Assembly (NCBI GenBank): GCA_963812675.1
Contig: CAWEWR010000012.1
Span: forward strand, 1-64,000
From: AP-15 sp963812675
GTDB lineage: Bacteria; Pseudomonadota; Alphaproteobacteria; ATCC43930; CGMCC-115725
DNA length: 64,000 nucleotides
Direction: 5' to 3'
The notes beneath the pieces are model-generated. The model saw nothing but the letters and a program-made list of their open reading frames with translations. It was not told the origin of the DNA and did no database searches. Shown here one piece after another: positions 1 to 8,371 of this stretch. Within the stretch, counting starts at the first letter, position 1. The number at the start of each line of letters is the position of its first letter. The position numbers were made by a program, and so were the translations under genes.

Positions 1-62
1 CAAGACCTCGCTGGACCTGAGACTAACGACCTGCGAGGAGCATCTGCCAGCGTCTGCGAACT

Positions 63-120
63 GCGACTTTAGTGGAAAGCTCCATAGTAATATATCTATG
101 GGAGATTCCGCTAAAGTCGC
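63..120. repeat. Imperfect inverted repeat (large hairpin) upstream of the dehydrogenase genes
   Basis: Two arms of 25 bases (63-87 and 96-120) are inverted copies of each other. They begin and end with GCGACTTTAG, match at about 20 of 25 positions, and are separated by the AT-rich 8-base loop TAATATAT. The hairpin lies 80 bases before the ATG at 201. It could be a leader structure, a terminator of an upstream transcript (there is no T tract on the + strand) or the remains of a small mobile repeat. The structure is directly visible; the role is unknown. Confidence 0.7.
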
Positions 121-200
121 TTTGCTCGGCGAGCTACAACTCGGGGCGACGAAGTGAACGATCGCCGGCCCCTATTCGGTGTCGGCTTGGGGAGGAAACC

Positions 201-764
201 ATGAACTCAATCGAGCGCCGCGACTTCCTGAGGGGCACGGCCACTGGCGTATTTGCGTTTACCGTCGGCGGTGTCGAGGTGCTCTTGTCGGCGCGCGAGG
301 CACATACGCAAAACGTGCCATTTCGGCTGCTCAAAGCCAACGAGGCGGAAACCATCGAGGCGTTGGGCGACACCATCGTTCCTGGCGCGCGCGCCGCAGG
401 CATTGCTCATTTCATCGATCAGCAACTCTCTGTTCCGCCAGAAGAAGCCCTGCTCGAAGCGCGGATCCTCAATGTTCGCCCACCCTACGCGCGCTTTTAT
501 CGAAGTGCGATTGCCGCTGTCGACAACGCGAGCCAGGCGCTTAACAGCGGCCGTAAGTTCGCGCAGCTGAGTCCGAGCGAGCAGCACGATTTCGTCGACG
601 CTATGCGCCAGAGCAAAGTCCAAGGCTGGCAGGGCCCCGGCGGATCGTTCGTCTACTTGCTGCTGCGTAGTGACGCTGTGGATGTCGTCTACGGTACGAT
701 GGAAGGCTACGAAGCCCTCAGCATTCCGTACATGCCTCATATCGCGCCGGACAAGAGGTGGTGA
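201..764 (+). CDS. Gluconate 2-dehydrogenase subunit 3-like protein (Tat-exported)
   Basis: This 187-residue protein starts with a twin-arginine signal: RRDFLRG at about residues 6-12, followed by a hydrophobic stretch. The mature part has the small-subunit pattern of the gluconate 2-dehydrogenase subunit 3 family (EAETIEALGDTIVPGA near residue 47, and a C-terminal segment around GWQGPGG). Such subunits act in the periplasm as chaperone or partner of a flavin-containing GMC subunit, which here is the next gene, 2 bases downstream. The start at 201 is chosen for the strong GGAGGAAA ribosome site at 191-198; an upstream extension of the frame lacks one. No cytochrome c subunit follows, unlike the classical three-subunit enzymes. 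The substrate cannot be named. Confidence 0.85.
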   Translation: MNSIERRDFLRGTATGVFAFTVGGVEVLLSAREAHTQNVPFRLLKANEAETIEALGDTIVPGARAAGIAHFIDQQLSVPPEEALLEARILNVRPPYARFYRSAIAAVDNASQALNSGRKFAQLSPSEQHDFVDAMRQSKVQGWQGPGGSFVYLLLRSDAVDVVYGTMEGYEALSIPYMPHIAPDKRW

Positions 765-766
765 CC

Positions 767-2347
767 ATGACGACAAACGAAAAAGTCAACGTCGTCATTG
801 TCGGGGCCGGCGCATCGGGCTCGGTCTACGCTGCCGTTTTGGCGAGGCAAGGCAAAAGTGTCGTCGTGCTCGAGCAAGGCCCGGATTGGCAGCTCTCCGA
901 CCTAATCAGCTCGGACATCTGGGGACGGCGGGTAAAGCATGCGGGCGGCCCGTTCATCCTCGAAGGCAAGCACCCGGTCAGCTACGGTAACCAGGCCGGT
1001 TGGGGTGTCGGCGGGGCCGCGCTGCACTACTTCGCCAACTTCCCGCGCCTGCTGCCGAACGATTTCAAGATCAAGAGCGAGCATAACCGCGCGCATGACT
1101 GGCCGATCTCGTATGAGGACGTCGCCCCCTACTACGACAAGGTCGCTCGCGACATCGGCGTCTCCGGCGATGCCAAGGCGGAGGAGATATGGCGGCCGGC
1201 GGGTGAGCCCTATCCGATGCCGCCGATGAAGACCTTTCGTAATGGCAGGGTCTGGCTCAAGGGCTTCGAGGCGGCCGACATCCGCATCGTCCCGGCAGCG
1301 GTCGGGATGAACTCGACCGAGTACAAGGGGCGGCCGGCCTGCATCTATGATGGCTGGTGCCACGTCGGCTGTCCGATCGGTGCGCTCGCCAATCCGCTCG
1401 TTACCTACCTGGCCGATGCGAGAAAATCTGGTGCCCAGGTGCGGCCGTCGAGCACCGTCACGCGGGTCCTGACCAACCCCGAAGGCACGCGCGTCACCGG
1501 CGTCGAATACTACGACCAGAAGAAGGAACGGCAAGTGCAGCCTGCGAGTGTTGTGGTACTCGCCGCTTGGGCTGCGCAGAACCCGCGTATCTTGCTCAAC
1601 TCAGCAACCGACAAGCACCCTAAAGGTCTGGCCAATTCGAGCGGGCTCGTCGGCAAGTACCTGATGACGCACTTCATCTCGGGCACGCTCGCAATCTTCG
1701 ACGAGGATGTCGAAAACCACCTGGGCACGACGGGTGCCCAGTACATGTCCTATGACCGTTACGGCAAGACGAGCCACAAGGAGGGATTTGGCAGCTCATT
1801 CATAGTCGCCGGTTCTGCGCTCAAGACGAATGACCTTGGCGGCATTGCCAATGCCCGTCTCGATCTGTTCGGTGCCGACCTGCACGAGTTCATGAAACGG
1901 GCGAAGCGCGGCTTGACCCGCATCGGGACATTCGGTGAGGAGCTGCCGAATATCGAGAACCGCATCGAGCTCCTGAGCGACAAGGACGAATTTGGCATGC
2001 CGCTCGCCAAGATCATCCACAGCTACGACAAGGACGCCGAGGCAGTGTGGAATGCCAACTTCGAAGAGGGCCTAAAGATCGCCAAGGCGACAGGCGCCAA
2101 GGATGTGTGGTCGGCTCGCGGCAATATGCCGACGATCCATCTGATGGGCGGCACCATCATGGGCACGGGTGCGGACAATTCCGTGGTCAACAGTTACGGC
2201 CAGGCCCACGAGATCCCAAATCTGCACGTGGCCGGGCCCGGAATCTTTGCGACCAGCGGCGCCTCCAACCCGACCTATACGATTTTTGCCCTCTCGCTGC
2301 GCGGCGCCGAGCAGCTGGCGGCAAGCTGGGGTTCGGTCACCGATTGA
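767..2347 (+). CDS. GMC family oxidoreductase (FAD-dependent dehydrogenase, large subunit)
   Basis: About 526 residues. The N-terminus carries the FAD dinucleotide fold (GAGASGS at residues 13-19, then VVVLEQG). The C-terminus carries the GMC signature: HLMGGTIMGTG, the NLHVAGPG segment and ASNPTYTIFAL with its catalytic Asn. A 'CHVGCPIGA' Cys pair in the middle is typical of the gluconate/sorbitol dehydrogenase alpha-subunit branch. The ATG at 767 lies 2 bases after the stop of the Tat-exported small subunit and is preceded by AAGAGG; a GTG at 758 is a weaker alternative. The protein has no signal of its own, so it is probably co-exported with its partner. It oxidises an alcohol or polyol and passes electrons to an unidentified acceptor. 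Confidence 0.9.
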   Translation: MTTNEKVNVVIVGAGASGSVYAAVLARQGKSVVVLEQGPDWQLSDLISSDIWGRRVKHAGGPFILEGKHPVSYGNQAGWGVGGAALHYFANFPRLLPNDFKIKSEHNRAHDWPISYEDVAPYYDKVARDIGVSGDAKAEEIWRPAGEPYPMPPMKTFRNGRVWLKGFEAADIRIVPAAVGMNSTEYKGRPACIYDGWCHVGCPIGALANPLVTYLADARKSGAQVRPSSTVTRVLTNPEGTRVTGVEYYDQKKERQVQPASVVVLAAWAAQNPRILLNSATDKHPKGLANSSGLVGKYLMTHFISGTLAIFDEDVENHLGTTGAQYMSYDRYGKTSHKEGFGSSFIVAGSALKTNDLGGIANARLDLFGADLHEFMKRAKRGLTRIGTFGEELPNIENRIELLSDKDEFGMPLAKIIHSYDKDAEAVWNANFEEGLKIAKATGAKDVWSARGNMPTIHLMGGTIMGTGADNSVVNSYGQAHEIPNLHVAGPGIFATSGASNPTYTIFALSLRGAEQLAASWGSVTD

Positions 2348-2421
2348 GGCGCGGAATCGTGCTGGGAGGAAGCCGTCGCCGCTCATCCGGCGCTGACAGA
2401 TCGGTTGAGGCCGGGGGCGGC

Positions 2422-2463
2422 TGCCCGCCAGCAAAAGCGAAATCGTTGCGTATTTGGCGCGCC
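2422..2463. repeat. Intergenic repeat, copy 1
   Basis: A segment of about 40 bases shares TGCCCGCCAG and a 17-base identical core (CGAAATCGTTGCGTATT) with a second copy at 4556-4596. Both copies lie 60-75 bases downstream of a stop codon on the + strand and end in a GGCGC-rich tail. Only two clear copies were seen. This suggests a dispersed intergenic element or a duplicated 3' regulatory segment; the function is unknown. Confidence 0.65.
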
Positions 2464-2573
2464 ATCCCCGCAGTACTGCTGCCGCTACCTGTCGGTCTGG
2501 TGTTCTGGTTTTGGCGGGAAAAGGTTCGTACGTCCTAATTTCCCGTTAGGCAGTGCGATCGCAGCCCATTTCC

Positions 2574-3240
2574 TCAAAAGAATCCAGGAATAAGGCGCCA
2601 TGTACAACTGCAGTATACATCGTACTCGCCGCCGAACTGCGTACGCAGCAGCCGCTCCTCAGCACGAATGCGCGCAAGGAGTGGCGGAATCAGCAACCCG
2701 GTTAGTAATACCCCGATCCCCCGAACGAAAAGCGAGCGCCCACCCGAGCGAGTTGACGAGCAGCCCCAGATAGTTCGGGTGACGGATGAGACCATAGACA
2801 CCGCTCGTAACCAACTTGTGACCAGGCTGGATGGCTACCAACCCGCTGAACCGATGACCCAGCACAAAGACCGGCCAGATCCGCAAAGCGTCCCCGGCGA
2901 CGAACAGAATGACGCCAAGCCAGCGGATAGCATCTCCGTCGAGGGTCCAGAACCCGTTCCGGTCTGTGTAGGCGGGCAAATAAGCGGCCAGCAGCCCGAT
3001 CAGCCCGAAAGCTACGATGACCCAGCGGTTGGCACGATCCTCGCGCACGCCGGGGCTCAGATTTCCGCCGCTGAAGATCGCAACTCCAGACAGGGCGAAC
3101 AGTACGATTGTAGGAGCGATCAGGGCGGGGTGCGAGAAGAAAGCAGCAAACCCACCCCAGCCGAGGATAGCGAGGCCGAGATAGGCAAGAAGCGCCACAA
3201 TGGTGACGAACGCTAATATGGATTTGCGCATGATACCCAT
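2574..3240 (-). pseudogene. Isoprenylcysteine carboxyl methyltransferase-family membrane protein, frameshifted
   Basis: Read from the ATG at 3240 (or 3231), the frame gives four to five hydrophobic segments, then the family signature IRHPNYLGLLVNSLGWALAF. The frame then derails at a run of five G (C5 on the + strand, 2718-2722). The remaining expected C-terminus (LLARIRAEERLL, FGGEYDVY, WRLIPGFF) continues perfectly in the next frame to 2574. One extra base in the run explains everything. ICMT-like proteins are integral-membrane methyltransferases; the bacterial substrates are mostly unknown. It is divergent from the flanking genes and has no operon partner. It is either a recent pseudogene or a sequencing error in a homopolymer. 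Confidence 0.8.
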
Positions 3241-3391
3241 CTCGCTTGAGACAATCTCTTCATTATAGGTGCTCGTTTGCCTGACGGCCCCGCTCTCACC
3301 CACGCGCCTTGGGTGCACGAGCCGGGGTCGACTGCGAATGTCGAGCGTGCAAGTAGTGCCCTCGCCATGCGCTCTGCGGGAGAGGTGTAGA

Positions 3392-4495
3392 ATGAGTTTC
3401 CAGATATTGACGCTCCAAAGCATTCGGGCACGCGCGGTCGCGCTCAAGCTCAACCGCCCCGTCGCGGCGCGCATTGCGACGCTCACCGACTGGCCCTTGA
3501 TCTTGATCGATCTCAAGACGGAAGAGGGCGTGATCGGACGCGCGTACCTCGAGCCGTATATCCGCAAATCGATGCGCTATCTCATTCCCGCCCTGCACGA
3601 TCTCGGTGAGATGCTCAAGGGCCGTCGGCTCGCTCCGTTCGAATTTTACGAAGCAGGTCGCAAATCGCTGCACTTCGTTGGCTACGAAGGCCTGTCGATG
3701 ATTGCGATCGCCGGCATCGACATGGCGGCTTGGGATGCACTCGCAAGGGCGGCCGGCGTACCGCTCTGCGTGCTGCTCGGGGGCAGCATCGGCGCGGTGC
3801 CGGCCTACAACAGCAATGGCCTCTGGCTAAGATCCCCCGCCGAGGTTGCGAGCGAGGCCGTCGAGTTACGCGCGGAGGGTGGTTTCGAGGGTCTGAAGCT
3901 GCGTCTTGGCCGTGAGCGTCTCGCCGATGACCTCGCGACGATCGCGGCCGTGCGAGAGGCAATCGGGAGCGAGATGAGCCTGATGGTCGATTTCAACCAG
4001 GGACTTCACCTCGGCGAGGCGCTGGAACGATGTCACGCGATCGATGATCTCGGCCTCGCTTGGATCGAGGAACCCATCATTTATGACAACCTCGAGGGCT
4101 ACGCGCGGCTGACTGCGGATCTGAAAACGCCTGTCCAAATCGGTGAGAATTTCTACGGGCCGCGCGCGCTCTACACCGCCGTGCAGATGAAGGCCCGCGA
4201 TTACGTCATGCCGGACTTCATGCGCATCGGCGGCGTCACAGGGTGGCAACGAGCGGCCGCCATCGCCGCAGCGGCGGGCATTCCTATCTCCACCCATCTC
4301 TATCCCGAGGTGGCTGCCCACGTCATGCGGGTCAGCGAAACTGCGCACTGGCTCGAATGGCAAGATTGGGCGAATCCTATTTTGCAGCAGCCGTATGCGG
4401 TCCGGGATGGCAGGCTGCATATTCCGGACGCGCCGGGCCTCGGGCTGGAGTGGGACGAGGAGGCGGTCGCCGCTCACCTGACCGACAATTTCTAA
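3392..4495 (+). CDS. Mandelate racemase-like enolase superfamily enzyme with Arg at the Lys166 position
   Basis: This 367-residue protein starts at the ATG at 3392, behind GGGAGAGG. It aligns with Pseudomonas putida mandelate racemase, as recalled, without gaps at the active site and with a constant offset of five. The metal ligands are D200, E226 and E252 (D195, E221, E247). The general base dyad is D275/H302 (D270/H297), and E322 corresponds to E317. The KxK motif on the second strand is K169-L-R171, so the S-specific catalytic lysine (K166) is replaced by arginine. The R-side His-Asp dyad is intact, which favours dehydration or one-sided proton abstraction over full racemisation; that is inference. 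It acts on an alpha-hydroxy acid-like substrate in the cytoplasm. It stands alone between a broken gene and a binding protein. Confidence 0.88.
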   Translation: MSFQILTLQSIRARAVALKLNRPVAARIATLTDWPLILIDLKTEEGVIGRAYLEPYIRKSMRYLIPALHDLGEMLKGRRLAPFEFYEAGRKSLHFVGYEGLSMIAIAGIDMAAWDALARAAGVPLCVLLGGSIGAVPAYNSNGLWLRSPAEVASEAVELRAEGGFEGLKLRLGRERLADDLATIAAVREAIGSEMSLMVDFNQGLHLGEALERCHAIDDLGLAWIEEPIIYDNLEGYARLTADLKTPVQIGENFYGPRALYTAVQMKARDYVMPDFMRIGGVTGWQRAAAIAAAAGIPISTHLYPEVAAHVMRVSETAHWLEWQDWANPILQQPYAVRDGRLHIPDAPGLGLEWDEEAVAAHLTDNF

Positions 4496-4821
4496 GCTCT
4501 TTTGGTGGCAACGGTGCTATTGCAGCCAGCGTTGGCACGCAGGGGGCCAGGAGAGTGCCCGCCAGAAAAACGAAATCGTTGCGTATTCGAGGCGCCTTTC
4601 TTACGCGCGGTCTTTACACCGTCGGCTTAAAGTTTCGGTCATGACGGAACAGGTTCATCAAATCGTAGCTCTTCTTCAAACCAAAAAGCCGGTAGATCTC
4701 CTCTGGCTCCGCGCCTCTGGCCGCTCGAGTTAAACCGATGGTACACTAAATGCAAGGCTCTGAAAAAGAGCTGACAACCCCGTAAGGGGTAGGCAAACAT
4801 CTAATAATCGGGAGGAAATAG
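4496..4821. other. Intergenic stretch with repeat copy and small hairpin
   Basis: No coding sequence is supported here. The stretch holds repeat copy 2 and a perfect 5-bp-stem hairpin ACCCC-GTAA-GGGGT at 4777-4790, 32 bases before the GTG of the next gene. The hairpin may be a leader structure of the binding-protein gene. Confidence 0.6.
4556..4596. repeat. Intergenic repeat, copy 2
   Basis: Partner of the segment at 2422-2463. It shares TGCCCGCCAG and the 17-base core CGAAATCGTTGCGTATT, with small indels around them. It lies about 60 bases after the stop of the mandelate racemase-like gene. Confidence 0.65.
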
Positions 4822-6168
4822 GTGGCTACTCCAACCTTGACCCGGCGCACGGTTCTGAACACGGCAGCGCTGGCGACGACTGCCCTCGCGATGCCTTTCG
4901 TTCACGGCGCGTACGCGGCCGGGAAGCTGTCCTGCGGCTTCTGGGACCATTGGGTGCCCGGCGCCAACGAGCCGCTCGCCAAACTATGCCGCGAGTGGGC
5001 CGACAAGGAAAAGGTCGAGTTGACCATCGACTTCATCACCAGCCAAGGTGACAAGCTCGCGCTGACAGCCACTGCCGAGGCCCAGGCGAGGTCCGGCCAC
5101 GATGTCCTGCAGATGTCGGACTGGTATGTGGCCGCCAGAGCGGATAATCTCGAGCCGGTCGACGAGCTGGTCACTTCGCTGATCAAAGAGCACGGCAAGT
5201 TGCTGCTCGGCTCTGAATACATCGGCAGGCAGAAGGGCCGCTGGATCGCGGTGCCGACCGGGGTTCAAACCACGGGGCAGACTCCATGCGCCCGCATCGA
5301 CCACTTCAAGCAGTTTGTCGGGCTTGACTTGACCAAAATGTACCCGGCTGGCTCACCACCGGACGAGGTCCTCGCCGAAGCCTGGACGTGGGACGGGTTT
5401 CTTGCGGCGGCTGAGAAGTGCGCCAGGGCAGGGTACCCGTTCGGCATGCCGCTCAGCACTTGGAGCGACTCGGTCAACTGGGTGAGCGCCGTGTTCGCCG
5501 CACAGGGCGCGCAGCTCGTCGACGGAGAAGGCAACATCACGGTCAAATCGGATGAGGTGAAAGAGGTTTTGGCGTGGTTCAAGAAAATCGTGCCGTTTCT
5601 GCCGCCCAGCGTGTTCGCCTGGGATAATGCGGCGAACAACAAATGGCTGATCTCGGGCCAGGGGGCGCTGATCATGAACCCGCCGGGCGCCTGGGCGGTA
5701 GCGGTGCGCGATGCGCTTGCTGTGGCCGAGCAGCTCTGGACGTTTCATTCTCCGGAAGGTCCGAAAGGCCGCTTCGACCCGTGCAGTTTCGGCTTTTGGG
5801 GGATCTGGAATTTTTCTGCCAACTCAGCGGCGGCGAAGAGCCTCCTGACACATCTGTCTACCCGCACATCGGTCGAAAAGCTCGTCGCCGGGAGTCATGG
5901 CGTCGATATTCCGCCATTCGAGAAGCTTCGCGATTTCAAGACGTGGGAAGAAGAAAAGCCACCAGCTGGCACGCTATACAATTATCCGCCGCGCGGCGAA
6001 GTGACCGCTCTGCTCGCTGGCTATCCGGCACCAACAAGCCTCGGCGCGCAGATGTTCGCGCAAGGGACCATCTGCAAAATGGTCGCCCAGTGCACGCAGC
6101 AGGGCAAATCGATAGACCAATCGATCGAGTTCGCCCAATCCGAGCTCGAAGGATTTATGCGGACGTGA
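4822..6168 (+). CDS. ABC transporter substrate-binding protein, family 1 (Tat-exported)
   Basis: The 448-residue protein begins at a GTG (4822) behind GGGAGGAAA. Its N-terminus is a twin-arginine-like signal (LTRRTVLNTAALATTALAMP) cleaved near AYAA. The body has the layout of carbohydrate-type solute-binding proteins (SBP_bac_1): a GFWDHWVPGANE start, FDPCSFGFWGIWNFS in the second lobe, and a C-terminal IEFAQSELEGFMRT helix. It would bind a sugar or small organic solute in the periplasm for an ABC importer. No permease or ATPase genes are adjacent, so it is an orphan here and must share a transporter encoded elsewhere. The ligand is unknown. Confidence 0.87.
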   Translation: MATPTLTRRTVLNTAALATTALAMPFVHGAYAAGKLSCGFWDHWVPGANEPLAKLCREWADKEKVELTIDFITSQGDKLALTATAEAQARSGHDVLQMSDWYVAARADNLEPVDELVTSLIKEHGKLLLGSEYIGRQKGRWIAVPTGVQTTGQTPCARIDHFKQFVGLDLTKMYPAGSPPDEVLAEAWTWDGFLAAAEKCARAGYPFGMPLSTWSDSVNWVSAVFAAQGAQLVDGEGNITVKSDEVKEVLAWFKKIVPFLPPSVFAWDNAANNKWLISGQGALIMNPPGAWAVAVRDALAVAEQLWTFHSPEGPKGRFDPCSFGFWGIWNFSANSAAAKSLLTHLSTRTSVEKLVAGSHGVDIPPFEKLRDFKTWEEEKPPAGTLYNYPPRGEVTALLAGYPAPTSLGAQMFAQGTICKMVAQCTQQGKSIDQSIEFAQSELEGFMRT

Positions 6169-6351
6169 GTTCCAGATAATCAGAACCGATCGCATTCCTT
6201 CGCGACTTTGACATAGGCGGCGGCGTCGGGCGGTAATAGCAGGCGGTCAGCGACGAGGGCAGTGGCAGCGGCTTCCACCCGAGCGACATAGATATCTCAG
6301 CTGCCGTAGCGCGTTCTGAAGACCTGAAGAGTGCCCCGGCCTCGTCCGCCC

Positions 6352-6408
6352 CTATAGCAGTGAATAACCCACCAGATTGGCGGCGAGAATCGCGGCGAGA
6401 CGGCGGTC
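6352..6408 (-). pseudogene. Remnant of a second adenylate cyclase N-terminus
   Basis: Just beyond the stop of the cyclase at 6413, in a different frame, the minus strand encodes DRRLAAILAANLVGYSLL followed by a stop. This closely matches the N-terminal beta strand of the neighbouring cyclase (RRLAAILAADVAGYSRL, residues 15-31), with the metal-binding Asp changed to Asn. It is a decayed tandem copy reduced to about 18 codons and cannot be functional. Confidence 0.7.
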
Positions 6409-6412
6409 TGCC

Positions 6413-8209
6413 TCATGTCGCCTGGCCAGCCGCCAAGCGCAGGCCAGACAGGTACAGCTGGCGCTGCTCGGGGTTCCGCCAGTGCGTTGCATCCGGCACG
6501 ACGACGGGCGTGATGGCTCGCAGCCGCCGAACCATTTCATGCGCCTCTTCGAGCTGCCCCATCTGCGCGTAGCAGGCTGCGAGAAAGCGATAATTCGGCA
6601 CCCAGCTCGGCGTTTCCTGCAGCGACCGGAGAAAGTTACCGGCGGCTTCCTCAAATCGCCGCGCAAAGAAATGGCCGGCGCCGATCCCGAGCAAAGCCCT
6701 GCCCCCACCTTCGCGCGGGTTGAGGCGTATCGCGCTCTTGAAATGGCCGATCGCGAGATCGGGTTGGCCGGACCAAAGCCTGAGCCAGCCGCCATGGCTC
6801 CATCCACGCGCTGAGCTGGGATTTAACTCCAGCGCCCGGTCGGCCAGCGCGACGGCCGCGGCGATGTCCTCGCCGAAATAACCGAACACGTAGGCAATAT
6901 TGGCGAGAACGCCGGGATCGTCACCGCCATTGCGAAGCGCACGCCGCGCAAATTCGATGCCGTTGCGACGAGTAGCGTCGGCGTGATCGGCCCAACCGGT
7001 TACGTGCAGGGCGTGGTGGCAGAACGCGGCCAAGGCGAGCGCCGGGCCGTAGCCGTGATCGCGCTGGATCGCGTGGGCGAGCAAGTCAAGAGCGCGAAGG
7101 TAACCATCTTTGTCCGGTTGGTAATGAAATTGCTCGAATGCGCGCAGGTAGAGGTCGTAGGCAGTGAGGTCATTGGTGGGTCGCTCGCCGGAGCGGCGCG
7201 TCTCGGCTGCCTCCAAAGTCGGCTCGATCACGCCGGCGACACTGATAGCGACCTGATCTTGCAGATCGAACACGTTTTCGAGCGAGCCGTCGAACCGGTC
7301 GGCCCACAGATGGGTGCCGGTTTCCGCTTCGATCAATTGCGCGGTGATGCGCACCCGGTTACCGCCTTTACGAACCGAGCCTTCGAGGACGTAGCGCACC
7401 CCCAATTCGCGGCCGACCTGCTTTACGTCGACCGCTTGGCCCTTGTAGGTGAAGCTCGAATTGCGAGCGATGACGAAGAGCCAGCGGATGCGGGAGAGCG
7501 CGGTGATGATCTCCTCGACCATGCCATCGGAGAAATACTCCTGCTCCGGGTCGCCACTCATGTTCTGGAACGGCAGCACCGCTATCGACGGCTTGTCTGG
7601 CAGCATGAGTAGCGGTTGCGACGGCGTCTGTGTCGCTGGTTCGGAGGGACTGGGCCGTTCGCCGAGCACGATGCGGTGTACGCGTACTGGCCGCGCGATG
7701 TTTTTGACCTGCTGCTCGCCCATATCCTCGAACGAGAAGGCGAGTTTGTCGCGCACCTGATCACGCACCACCCGGCTGACGCAGATCCCACCGGGCTCGG
7801 CCAAGGCTTCCAGCCGTGCTGCGACATTAACCCCGTCGCCGTGGATATCGCGCCCGTCCTTGATAATGTCGCCGAGATTGATCCCCATGCGGAACTCGAT
7901 GCGGCGATCGGGCGGTACATCGGCGTTTCGCTCCGCCATCTCACGCTGCACTTCGACGGCGCAACGCACCGCATCGACGACACTGGCGAACTCAAGGAGC
8001 AAGCCGTCGCCGGTGGTCTTCACGATGCGACCGCGATGTTCCTTGATTTTGGGATCGGCCAATTCGCGCCTAAGCGCCTTCAGTCGCGCTAGGGTCCCTT
8101 CCTCATCCTCGCCCATTAGCCGACTGTAGCCCGCCACATCGGCGGCGAGAATGGCGGCCAGCCTGCGTTCGACGCGTCCCGTGGCCAAAGCGGTGCTCCC
8201 CAACCGCAT
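6413..8209 (-). CDS. Class III adenylate/guanylate cyclase with TolB-like and TPR domains
   Basis: 598 residues. The class III cyclase catalytic domain is at about 15-180: metal Asp residues in AADVAGYS (D24) and TTGDGLL (D68), with GDIHGDGVNVAARLE near 121-135. A linker leads to a FlgO/TolB-like domain at about 206-330 (SIAVLPFQNMSGDPEQEYFSDG, shown in part, is its hallmark) and then tetratricopeptide repeats to the end. No transmembrane segment is seen, so it is cytoplasmic. Such fusions are common and numerous in rhizobia-like genomes; the repeats probably sense a protein partner. The ATG at 8209 has no good ribosome site. It makes a cyclic nucleotide, but cAMP versus cGMP cannot be told by eye. 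Confidence 0.88.
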   Translation of the reverse strand: MRLGSTALATGRVERRLAAILAADVAGYSRLMGEDEEGTLARLKALRRELADPKIKEHRGRIVKTTGDGLLLEFASVVDAVRCAVEVQREMAERNADVPPDRRIEFRMGINLGDIIKDGRDIHGDGVNVAARLEALAEPGGICVSRVVRDQVRDKLAFSFEDMGEQQVKNIARPVRVHRIVLGERPSPSEPATQTPSQPLLMLPDKPSIAVLPFQNMSGDPEQEYFSDGMVEEIITALSRIRWLFVIARNSSFTYKGQAVDVKQVGRELGVRYVLEGSVRKGGNRVRITAQLIEAETGTHLWADRFDGSLENVFDLQDQVAISVAGVIEPTLEAAETRRSGERPTNDLTAYDLYLRAFEQFHYQPDKDGYLRALDLLAHAIQRDHGYGPALALAAFCHHALHVTGWADHADATRRNGIEFARRALRNGGDDPGVLANIAYVFGYFGEDIAAAVALADRALELNPSSARGWSHGGWLRLWSGQPDLAIGHFKSAIRLNPREGGGRALLGIGAGHFFARRFEEAAGNFLRSLQETPSWVPNYRFLAACYAQMGQLEEAHEMVRRLRAITPVVVPDATHWRNPEQRQLYLSGLRLAAGQAT

Positions 8210-8371
8210 GGGGGGAATACACTATCGGCTCTCGGAGGCCATTCTAATAGTAAAAGTGAGCGGAGGTATATCCTTTAGCCTGTTTGGTTTACCTTTTCGG
8301 TGCAGTTCGGCCTGATCCTGCGTCGCCGAGACCGCGGGTTAGGCCTGCGCACCTGGCAAGGAGCGACGCCG

